Part shown: positions 1-10,000 of the stretch, in pieces | How positions within the stretch are numbered: the stretch's first letter is position 1 | Layout: the number at the start of each line of letters is the position of its first letter | Assembly: GCA_027574665.1 (NCBI GenBank) | Contig: CM050654.1 | Span: 25,997,722-26,061,721, forward strand | Source of the DNA: Rhynochetos jubatus | Lineage: Eukaryota > Chordata > Aves > Eurypygiformes > Rhynochetidae | Reading direction: 5' to 3' | DNA: 64,000 bases | Made by a program: the position numbers and the translations under genes | Notes under the pieces: model-generated | What the model saw: only the letters and a program-made list of their open reading frames with translations | Told to the model about the DNA's origin: nothing | Database searches by the model: none

Positions 1-2
1 AC

Positions 3-773
3 CACGCTGCCCGCTTTCTGGAGGCTTACGCGGCGGCCGCCTTTGAGAGCAGCGAGAATGCAGTGCTCACCTTCCTCTTCATCTATGACCCTTTCGAAGC
101 CCAGCAGGTCACCCAGAATGACATCTTCGCCGCCGTGAAGGCCCAGATCACCGAGTATGAGCGAAGGTACGCCGAGGTGAAGATCCCATGGATCAGCGTG
201 AAGACGGATGCGCCCTCCCAAATCAAGGTCATGGACATCATCTCCAAGAAGCATCCCGTGGACACGCTTTTCTTTGTGGCCGGCGTGGGGACGGAGGTCA
301 CCGTAGACTTTCTGAACCGCTGCCGGATGAACACCATCAACAACTGGCAGGTCTTCTTCCCCATCCACTTCCAGGGCTACAACCCCGCCATCGCTTACCA
401 CAACCAGGTGCCTCCCGCCGCGCTGGACCTCCTGCGGGACGCGGGGCGCTTCGACCGCGACGTCTTCCACGAAGCCTGCTTCTACAATGCCGACTACATG
501 GCGGCGCGCACCCGCATGGTGGGCGACGTGCAGGAGAACGAGGACATCCTGGAGACCCTGGACATCTACGACATGTTCATCAAGTACTCCAACCTCCACG
601 TCTTCCGGGCCGTGGAGCCCGCCCTGCTGCAGCACTACCGGCACCAGGCCTGCAACCCCCGGCTCAGTGAGGAGATCTACCACCGCTGCGTGCAGAGCAG
701 CCTGGAGGGCCTAGGGTCTCGCTCCCAGCTGGCCATGGTGCTTTTCGAGCAGGAGCAGGGCAACAGCACCTGA
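3..773 (+). CDS. CHPF: Chondroitin polymerizing factor, C-terminal part of last coding exon (5' truncated by window edge)
   Basis: The frame is open from base 3 and ends at TGA 771-773, giving the last 256 residues. The end (…SRSQLAMVLFEQEQGNST) matches the end of vertebrate CHPF as I recall it, as do the HEACFYNADY block and the RAVEPALLQHYRHQ block. CHPF is a Golgi type II membrane protein of the CHSY/CHGN glycosyltransferase family. It partners with chondroitin synthases to polymerise the GlcA-GalNAc chain. This piece is the C-terminal GalNAc-transferase-like domain. Where CHSY1 has a DVD metal-binding motif, this protein reads AGVGTEVTVDFLNRC, so the DXD is absent, as expected for a polymerizing factor that works with a partner. 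No intron is visible in the fragment. The gene runs tail-to-tail into ASIC4, the same neighbour relation as on human 2q35. The identification is near certain; the upstream exons lie outside the window. Confidence 0.95.
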   Translation, partial: HAARFLEAYAAAAFESSENAVLTFLFIYDPFEAQQVTQNDIFAAVKAQITEYERRYAEVKIPWISVKTDAPSQIKVMDIISKKHPVDTLFFVAGVGTEVTVDFLNRCRMNTINNWQVFFPIHFQGYNPAIAYHNQVPPAALDLLRDAGRFDRDVFHEACFYNADYMAARTRMVGDVQENEDILETLDIYDMFIKYSNLHVFRAVEPALLQHYRHQACNPRLSEEIYHRCVQSSLEGLGSRSQLAMVLFEQEQGNST

Positions 774-1765
774 ACCCAGGGGTGCGGAGGGGCTGGCCTT
801 GCCCTGCCCTGCCCTGCCTGCCCGCCCCACCTTTTCTGCTGCCCACATCTGTCTTCCTCTTCCTAGTGGCTGCTGGGATCACTGGTGCCCAAGCTCGTGA
901 CTTGCCCTGCTGGGGCTGCCCAGGCCAGGGTCTGCCAGCCTGGGGTGCTCAGGTCTTTTCCAGTGTGGCCACGGCTGTGCAGACCCCGGGGTGAGGTGAG
1001 GTCGGAGACACTGAGCTGCGAGCCAGGACATGCAGCTCCTAGCCCCGCAGCTGCTGGCTGCCAGCCCCATCCCCCTGTCCTGGGCCCGCTGCCTGGCAGG
1101 GAAGCAGTAGGCTGCCCTGTCCCTTGCTGTCCTCCCGCAACTGGGGGTACACAGAGCCCAAGGCCCCCTGCTGCGGGGCTGTGACTGCCATGGGGCTGGG
1201 GGCAACCCCTCCGGTTCCCCCAGCGTCCTGGATCAGGGCTGTGCTCCTTGCTCCTTTGGTGCATTGGCCCGGTTGTGCGGGGACAGCGGGATGGGGCACG
1301 TCCCACCCCAAAAGAGCAATAAGGAGGTTGGTTTGGGGTTTTGCCACTTGGCAACGAGCCGGAGTGCTCCCGGCGAGTCAGGGTAAGGATGTCCTTGGCC
1401 CCGGGCCCGGTGGGCACAGGGGGTGCCAGACAGGATCCTGCTGTATTCACGTACCGTGAGCTGCTCCCCATGGGAACCGTGACCCAGGCCGCTTCGGCCT
1501 TCGCAGTATCGATAGGACGTCGGAGGTCGCAGCCCTCGGACAAGAGCCTCCAGACAGAGGTGGGAGCCCTCCCTGTCGTGGGGATGCCCTTGGGGGTGGG
1601 GGAACACCGTGCCCAGCTTTGGGGGGCACGGCAGAGGGTTTGGCTGCGCATCTCCTAAGGAGAAAGCGACTGAGGAGCCGCTCTCTGCTCCTGGTTTGTA
1701 TTTAATAGTGGGGAGAGGAGGGGGGGTGCGTTTACACTAATAAAACAGAGAGTTGAACCGGTGGG
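774..1765 (+). other. CHPF: CHPF 3' untranslated region
   Basis: The sequence runs from the CHPF stop to about 20 bases past the AATAAA at 1739-1744. The cleavage point is inferred from the signal, not observed. It is GC-rich with no coding potential that resembles a protein. Confidence 0.7.
1739..1744 (+). terminator. CHPF polyadenylation signal AATAAA
   Basis: This is a canonical AATAAA about 965 bases after the CHPF stop, the first one downstream. It is followed by a GT-rich stretch (GGTGGGTCTGG) typical of a downstream element. Confidence 0.75.
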
Positions 1766-4700
1766 TCTGGCTGATTCTTCACCAGGGCATCTCTGGGTGT
1801 CCTGCTGGGGGTCTGCGTGCTGGTAGGTGCTGGCTGCTTGTACAAAACCCAGCTGCAGCTGGCTGCACTGCTTTCTCTGCAGGGATGCTGCTTTTCCCCT
1901 GCTGCCTGCTTCCCCGGGCTGCCTGCAGCATCCTCTGCCTGAGCTGGGAGATGACTGCCTCTCCTCAGTGGGGCCAGGGGGAGCCCACCAGCTTAGGGAC
2001 GGGCTGACAGGCACTTGGAAGCCCGAGCTTGAACCCCTGGGGCTCACAGCAGGAGTCCTGCGCCTCCACTGATGCCCACCGTCCCCAGGGCCATCCTGCT
2101 GTCACCACTTGCTAGCAGTCAGTGGTGGTGCAGCAGGATGCTGAGCCCCTTGCCATCGGAATCCCCGGTGCCTGCATGCAGAGCTCTGGGCAATGCCCTG
2201 TCTTTCCTGGTGCTCTAGATTCATGATCCTGCTGAGCAGGTTTTCAGCCTTCCTCAGCCCCAGGTGTGCCACTCACGTGTCCTCCTGCGTTTGCTGTCCA
2301 CATAACAGCGTTTGTGGGCTTTACGTGCGTAACGTGGCACCCCTGGCCCATGTCAGAGCAGAGGTCGCGTCCAAGTGGGGTGAGCTCTGCCCTCCAGCAC
2401 CTGGGATCAGCTCCAGAGGAAGCTCCCGGGCCAGAAACCACATCCGAGCACTGTGTTGAATCACAACTGCTGGGCTGGTGATGAATCATCACTCTCTGGG
2501 TTCGTTTTACCCTTTTTCAGGCTGTTTTGCATCTCGGGGCTTCTCATCTTCTTGTGATTTCCAGTGCCCCGCTGCCATGGTGCTGGGTCGAGCAGAGCGC
2601 CACGGTCCTGCCCTGGGCTGTCTCGCTGCTTACAGCTCCTGTGTGCAGGATGAGAAGCGAGGGCTGTGTCCCCCTGCCTCCTCCAGGCATGATTTTCATG
2701 GCTTCACGTGCTCTTCCCACCCGTCCTTTGGTCAACGTGTTTTACTTGTTCAGGGAACACCCGTATCGAAGAGACGTCCCCAAGAAAATTAACTGGACCG
2801 AGCCGCTGTTGGTGCTCGGCGAAACTCATGGAAAGCCCTTGGGCTGTGGCGTGCCTTCCCCGACGATACCTCATTCCTGTATTCCTGCGCCGGTATTCAT
2901 ATCCACGGGGTAGGGGCGTATATGCTTAAATCTAATTTTATTATACTTCAGACGCCAACCGTTAGCCTGCTCTGAGTATTTCTATTTTTGATCTTCCCCG
3001 AGCACGTCCTTAATTCCCTTTAAGTGCGAATCTGGGACAAGGGGGAGCGAGGCGGATGCAGGTGCGTTACGGATACGTTTCTCCTCGGAAAAGCAGCCCG
3101 AGGAGTCGGACCGGATTAGGTGTTAGAAGAGTATCCAAACGGTGGTAAAGCAAACTGGCTTCAGATCAAGTCGGCAGAGAAAGGAGGTGCTGGATCGCCA
3201 TGGAATTGTCGCAAGATGGTCTGGATAGGTTTGCTCTTGTCTCCTCTGTGCTGTTTGCCCGGGGTTAGAGCTGTTGTCACACCAAACGCCCAGCGAACCT
3301 CCCCTGCTCCAGCACCCTTGAAGCAGACAGGGGGGAGCGGCCCTGGGTGCCGGCGACGGGGCAGACAGGGATTTTCTGCGATCCCTGTTCAGGTCTGACC
3401 GGTAGTTCCGTACAACGTGGGGATTTTCGCACAGACGGCGGGTCGGTGAAAGGGCAATTTTCCCCATGACTTGGGCCCGGCAATGTTCATCACCTCAATA
3501 GCTGACCCGTGGGAGGGTGTGGGAAGCGAGGCTGTGCCAGGGGAGAGCTGGAGGACAAGGGGAAGCGCAGTGCCCTTTCATCCCTGCGTTTTCCTTGGGA
3601 GGGGGCCAGCGGTGCCTCGCAGGCTGCCCCACGGGATCAGCTCCGCCAGCTGCAGAGCAGGACCAGACCCCAGCAAACGTTTCCTCCAGGCCGCAAGCGA
3701 GGGCAGGGGAAGCTGCGCTGCTAATGGGGAGCAGGCAGGGAGATACCAGGCTTTGCCTGCGCCTGATGCCCCGGGTCACAGCCCAACGCGCTGCCAGGCG
3801 CCTCCGGAGGGCGTGGGGAGCAGCGGGGGGCTTTGGCCAGGGGCTTTTCTGGTCAAACTCAGGGAAATCAGAGCTTTTCGATGAAGAGGGAAGCAGCCAG
3901 TAGCTGTAAGCACTGGGCTGCTGCCAGCGTGCGCCTGCCCGCGGGGGTGTCCGTGCAGTGGAGTTTCAACACCCAGCTGTGCCCAGGGATGTCCCCTCCA
4001 GGGACACACAGCCCCGGAACACAGGCTGCAGGAGGCTCCGGGGCTGGGGGAGGGTGGCAGGCAGCTCGGTTGGATTTTAATTTTAATTGCTCCCTTGTTT
4101 ATTCCAGCCTGCTTGCCCGCTGTCAAGAGCCAAGCACTGAAAAGCGAGGACTCTGTGTCCGCTCCTGGCCCTGCGACGGCCACCACCAGGCTGGAGGCGA
4201 TGGGGAGGAGGTGACAGCACCGAGGCCACTGTCCCGTTGCCCTCCAGGGCTCACTTCCAGCTCCTCCTCTCCCACGCTGGATGATTTGTTTTCTGTGAAA
4301 CGCAGTTTGTGGTGCGTGTTGGTGGAGGCACGGTGGCAAGCGCCTGTCCCATGGGCAAGACAGGATCCTCGCTGGCTGCTCCTCCTGATGCCCCCCCAGC
4401 ATGCACCCCTGAGCTTTGGGGCCAGCTGGCAGCACCCCAACCCCACATACAGCCGCAAGAGCTGAGCCCACCGGGGTTGTCACCTCCGCGGTGACAGGAG
4501 CCGTCACCAGCGCAGCCGGTCTGGCCGTGGTGGGGTGCCTGGATCTTGTCCAGAGAGCTGCGCTCGTTACAATTAAGGGCCTGTTTCATTACAGCGGAGC
4601 CGCTTCTAATGATGTCCCAGCTATTTCGTGTGGCTCATTACCGGTGATTCAAGCAGCGTGGGGCTGGGCTGGCATCGCTCCGTGGCCCGGCAAACCTGGG

Positions 4701-5060
4701 ATGCCCGGTCCTGGTAGCCAGCGCTGGGAGGCCAGCCCTTGTCCCCTGTTTTGTCCTCCCTCCCAGCTGTCTCCCACCCTGCAGTAGCCCCCTGTGTCCT
4801 CCCCACAGCCCACCCTGCCCTGGGGTATGTCTCCAGAGGCTCCCTTCCACTGCTGGTGCCCAGGCGGTGGGCAAGGCTTCCAGCGGGCAGTGATGCAGAG
4901 ATGCTCACCTTCGGGCTGTGCCCAGCACGAGTGTGGAGCCTCAGAGAGCTGCCTGTGTCCCCCTGCCACCTCCCCGCAGGGTGTGACTGACTCCCCCACC
5001 TTTCTGCACACCCCCCACATCCCCCATCCCTGCCTGCTGCCCCCCAGCCCACGCAGTCGG
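1766..5060. other. CHPF-ASIC4 tail-to-tail intergenic spacer
   Basis: No gene is recognised here. Most of it is GC-rich unique-looking DNA. Two short AT-rich blocks (about 4065-4110 and 4565-4665, with ATTA cores) look like candidate conserved non-coding sequence. The stretch 2700-3470 differs in base composition from its surroundings (less G/C-biased, with many intact CpGs) and remains unexplained. Confidence 0.6.
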
Positions 5061-5064
5061 CTCC

Positions 5065-6959
5065 AGACCTACTTGTGCCTCTTTATTAGGGAGTGTTTGT
5101 ACATTTATAAAACAGTGACGCACATCTCTCGCATCCTCCGTGCCGGCCCTCCCGCTGCGGTGCCCGTGCCCACCCCACTCGGGGCTCGCTGCTCCTGCTG
5201 GCAGGGAGGGGGCCACCTCCTGCACACACACACACACCCTGGCCACAGGAGATCTTGGTGCAGGGCCTGGGCTAACGTGTGGCACCGCTGCGGGGACACC
5301 CCTCCTTGCGCCTGGGTGCAGGGGGACCCCGGGGGGAGCTGGCGTGGGGCACTCCGGAGGGGCTCCCCAGGCTGTGCCTGCCCAGCTTGCTGCGTCTCCC
5401 ACGCAGGGGCACACGGGACACCACGCAGCCAGGCGCTTGCACTGATGGGGAGCATGTTTCCATGCCAGTGTGGATTTTGGGGGGCTGTCGGGCTGTATGT
5501 ACCCAGAGCCAGGGCTGCCGGGCACACCCCCCAGCTGGTGGTCCACTCCCTGCCCAGCACCTCCTGAGTGGGGGACCCTGGGGGTGCGGGGACGATGGCT
5601 CCTCCTGCATCTATGGCTTTGGCCACGGTCTGGCTGTGGGCACTGGGCATGGGGACCAAGCGGGCAGGGCCAGGGGCTGCCTGGCTCAGCCTCCCCCAGA
5701 GGTCCCCAATTCCTGTCCCGGGGTCCCCCTCTCTGCTGCGTGTGTGTGTCGAGGGGGGCTTTGCCAGCCCGCCCCCCCTCCTGAGATACTTTGGGGCGGT
5801 TTGCCCTGCGCTGGTGTCTGCTACAGTGGAGGGGGAGGAGGCACTGTCGGACAGGACAGGGGGAGCACTGTGGGTCCTGCCGTGGGTGTCCTGCCGTGGG
5901 TCCGACCGTGGGCCCTGCCATCTCCGGGCAGGCAGGAGGACCGTGGGTGCCAGTCCTGGCCGAGGCTCAACCGGCGGGTCGGGCTGTGGCTGTCCGGGCG
6001 GTGCCGGGCACGGGGCACCCTCCTAACCGTGTACAGTCTGGGGGAGGCACAGCGGGTGCTCAGCACCCGGGCGGGGGGGTGGAAGCGTGGTAAGGGGGCA
6101 CGTGCATGGTGCAAAAGAGCGGTGACAGGCAGGGGAGCGAGGGCAGGACACCCCCCCGTGCCACCTGGGCGGCTGCACCCAGGGATGACCGCTTTGGGCA
6201 ATGCCTGGGCAAGGAGAGGATGGGGGGGTTGGGGGGTGGCACTGGGAGCAGAGAGGGGGGAGGCAGTTGGTTTGCAGTGCCACGATGACTGGGGGGGGGG
6301 GCAACACTGGAGTTGTGGGGGGTCACAGTGCAGGGGTCTGGCTGGGAACAGCAGTGGTGGGGGGGCTGCCACCCTGTCCGGCTGTGTGAGGTTGGGGAAG
6401 GATGGGCAGATGTTTGGGGGGGGTGTCACAGTGGTGGTGGTGCCAGGGGTCAGGGTGGTGCCATGCAGGTGTGGCTGCAGGTGGGGTGCCCCTGGGCTGG
6501 CCAGGGGGGTCTGTGCTGCTCTGAGGGGTGCCCTGCAACGCTGCACTGCCCTGCAGCGGGATGATGGGGAGGTGGTCCCTGGGAGGGGGGAAGCTGTTCC
6601 TGGCACATCTGTGCCCTGGGGGGACCATGCAGGCCGAGACCCCCAACCAGGAGGGGTCAGTGGGAAGGGCTTGGAGGGACTCACAGGAATCCCAGTTTAC
6701 CCCTGCATGATCTGCAGCACCAGGGACCCTCTGCCCCGCACCCCACTGCTCCCCCAACCCCCCCTGCAGCATGCCCGTCCCCCTCCACGCCATGTGCTTG
6801 ATATGGGGCCAAGCCCGCGTGCCAGGGGCAAGCGGAGGGGACGGGCAAAAGGGCTGGGGTGCCGCTCCGGTGGCATCGCCGGGGGGCGAACGGTGTGGCT
6901 GGTCCCGGCGTTGGGGAGGGGCTGGTGGGGGGCTGCTCCCCCCCCAGTCCCAAGCTGGC
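5065..6959 (-). other. ASIC4: ASIC4 3' untranslated region
   Basis: The inferred 3' UTR runs from the stop codon to about 20 bases beyond the AATAAA at 5082-5087. The mRNA-sense strand is strongly C-rich (runs of C opposite plus-strand G-runs at about 6218-6445) and contains a (CA)n tract at 5223-5237 on the plus strand. The 773-codon plus-strand frame across it is a composition artefact. Confidence 0.6.
5082..5087 (-). terminator. ASIC4 polyadenylation signal AATAAA
   Basis: TTTATT on the plus strand reads AATAAA on the minus strand. It sits in an AT-rich pocket (TTTTATAAATGTAC…) about 1.87 kb after the ASIC4 stop, and it is the only good signal seen between the stop and CHPF's 3' end. Confidence 0.7.
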
Positions 6960-7079
6960 CTAGCAGGCAAAGTCCTCAAAGACTCCTTGGTGAGGGTAGT
7001 GGTGGCGGTGATGGTGGTTGGGCAGGATCCCCGCATTGTAGGCGCCCTCCATGTGCCGGCCCAGTGTCTCGCAGGGGCT
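6960..7079 (-). CDS. ASIC4: ASIC4 terminal coding exon 10
   Basis: It encodes 500-538, [12 protein letters not shown]… through the His-rich stretch [11 protein letters not shown] to GVFEDFAC and TAG at 6962-6960. The SPC start, LLPNHHH-type His cluster and FEDFAC end are shared with human ASIC4 as I recall. The acceptor CCGCAG|AGC is at 7080. Confidence 0.93.
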   Translation of the reverse strand, partial: SPCETLGRHMEGAYNAGILPNHHHRHHYPHQGVFEDFAC

Positions 7080-10000
7080 CTGCGGGGTGGCAGTCAGTGG
7101 GGTGGACACTGACCCCATGCACCCTGCCCTCCCAGCACCCCTGGGGGCACCCAGCTCCCTGGCAGGGGCTGCCCCAGCTCTGCAGCCCGAGGTCACCAAA
7201 CGCAGAGCCACAATATCCCGTCCCTCGGGGCAGATGCGGACACTGCCCAGGCCCTGTCCTTGCAGCCCCCACGGGGGTACCTGGTCCTTCAGCTCCTCCA
7301 GTCCCAGCGTGGCGATGCTGCCCGAAGGCTTCTTCAAGGGCGGCTTGGAGCGGCGCAGGATCCGGCTCACCCTGTCCCGGATCACCTGGGTGCAAACAGG
7401 GGTTCAGTCCCCGACCTCCATGTGTGGGCACCCCACTCTACACGGACCCGCCACCCGCTCCTCTGCCCACCCAGGGGACACACCATGGGGACATCACCTC
7501 TGCCTGCCACCCCCCTGTCCTCAGGCCACTGAGGGATGCTGGGGGACCTGTCCTCCTCCCACTACCTTCTGCTGGCAGTTCCCTGATTTGGGGCCTCTAA
7601 TAGCCCTCTGGGGTGGCCACACACAGCACAGCACACCTCGTAGACGTAGTCCAGGATCTCCAGGATGGTGAGGATGCTGGCACCGATGAACAGGCCCATC
7701 TGTCCCCCGATGTCCCCTGGGGAGGAGGAGGGGGAGATGGTCACCGAGAGCTGCCGTGCATCCCGCTGGGAGCCCAGGGTGGGCCAGTCACGGGGACAGG
7801 GGCGGCAGGACAGAAGGAGCAGGGGACATGTGGGACAGGGGATGGCCAGCAGCATGCCACCCTTCAGCCAAGCTGCAGCCAGCTCCTGCCCCATGCGGTC
7901 CCTCCCCAGTCAGCCCTATACCCTCCTGGTCTGGGACCCAGAGCTCCGCGCCTCAGGGTCCCAGGGGAAGGTGGGGGGAGTCACCGAGAAGCCCAGCAAG
8001 GTCATAGGCTTTCTTCTGCTCAATGGCCTCGTAGTTGAGCGCCTCGAAGAAGATGTCCAGCACCAGGAAGTTCTCTCTGTGGGGACACCATAGTGGTCAG
8101 CAAGGAGAGCTGGTCACCGACCCTCCCACACCCACTGCCCCCAAAACTCTGTGACCCTGTCCCCCACCCCTCAGTTCCCAGGTGCTCCCAGGGCCCTGGT
8201 GAGTTACTCAGGCTTAGGACATGGAAGGGACATGTCCCAGGTCGGTAAGGTCCGTGAGGTGGGGAGATGCCAGCAGGAGGGCCGGGAGGGGGAGATGTTC
8301 TAGTCAAAGCCACCCCTGGGCAGATGATGCTGCAGGGACAGCACACTGACAGGAGTGGGGGTCCCCCAGGTCCCCAGTGTCCACAGCCCCCTGCTCAACC
8401 CCCCAGAAAACCTCACACCAGCAGCTCACCGGATGTAGGTCTCGTTCTTGTTGTACTTGCGGGCGAGGTAGCGCGCTGAGCCCTTGTTGGGGATGCGCAC
8501 CATGGAGATCTCCTTGCCGTAGCGCGTCAGGTTGCACGGCGTGGGGCAGCTGCAGCGCTCCTGGCTGTCCTCTACCGCCGCATCTGGGAGCATGCACCCA
8601 TCAGCATGGCTGTATCCCCACTGGACCCCTCCCCGGGGACACTCGACTGGCCACCAGCCGCCCACCCACCACCGCACCTACCCAGCGTGTGGTCAGCGCA
8701 CTCGATGTACACGTTGGGGGAGCAGATGGACTCGTTGCCTATGGAAAAGCAGCTGGTTGGGGATGTGGGAGTCTGATCTGCTTCTGACCCCCACCCTTGA
8801 CTTACTGCCCTAAAGTCAATGGGGCTGGGATGGTCCCTCGGTGCAGAGGGGATGGGGATGGGTGACCCTTCGGTGCAGGTTGGCTGGGGCAGGGGTAGGC
8901 CCTGGGTACAAGGCAGACAGGGAAGGGGCTGACCCGGTGTGTAAGGAGGGTAGGACAGCGGCTGACAGCGTGCACAGAGGATGATGGGGTGTCTGGGTGC
9001 AGAGGGATGGGGCAGGGGAGACTCTGGAGTGCTGAAGGATGGGGTGGGAGGGACACAGGTGCAGGTGGATGGGGCAGGGCTGATCTTTGGGTGTAGGGGG
9101 ATGGAGCAGGGGTGATCTTTGAGGTCAGAGGGATGGGGCAGGTGTGATTTTTGGATGCAGGCTGTAGGGGTCCAGAGCAGCCCCAGGCAGGACCATTGGG
9201 ACAGTGGGGTGCCCCATGCCATCACGTGCGCCCCTCACCTGGCATGTGGACCATGCGGCAGTGGCAGCTCCGCACCACAGCCTCCTTCTCGCACTGCAGG
9301 CGGCAGGCAGCGATGCTGTAGGTGTCATAACCGGGCAGCGTCTGCTCCCCCTGCACGCTGGCCCGGCAGTTCCCCCACGGCTGCGGCAGGTAGGTGAGCT
9401 GCCGGGGCGAGAGTGGCATCGTTGCAGGGCCACGCCGGGCTGGGTGCCCGCAGGCACTTCCCTGGGGGTTGTGGGGCATCCTGCCTTACCCGCTGCTCCT
9501 GGCAGGACACGAAGGTCTGGAAGCCGGGTGAGACACCGAAGCCCAGCTCATGGATGTAGGGTGGCTCGTCCTGGCTGTGGATCTGGACCCGGATGCCAGC
9601 TTCGAATGACGTCTCATCTGCGAGAGAAGGACAGAAGGGCTGCGTGCCTGCACCCACCCAGCACCTACACCCTGGGGCCCAGCACCCCTGCGGTGCCCCG
9701 CTTGCCCCATAGACCCCTACAGGGTGTCCTGCTTGCCCATCAGCCCTCCATCCCAGCACCCCTTGCCCGTGCCCTGCTCGTGCCACTGCCCCACTCACTG
9801 GTCTCTCTCCAGATGGGCAGGTACTCTTCCTGCTGGATGTCCAGCATGATCTCCAGTCCGTTGCCCATGCCACCCTGCCGGGTCACTCGTGGGTTCCTCC
9901 GGTCCCCGTTGAAGGTGTAGCACTTACCGTAGCGTGTGTAGACCTAGGGATGGAGAAAGGGGAGGTGTGAGGGAACAGGCAGGGATCTGGCAGGACATTC

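Noticed and set aside
5279..7600. 773-codon open frame on the plus strand
   Set aside because: It is antisense to the ASIC4 3' UTR and last exons, has the Gly/Arg/Pro-rich composition expected of GC-rich non-coding DNA, and resembles no protein.
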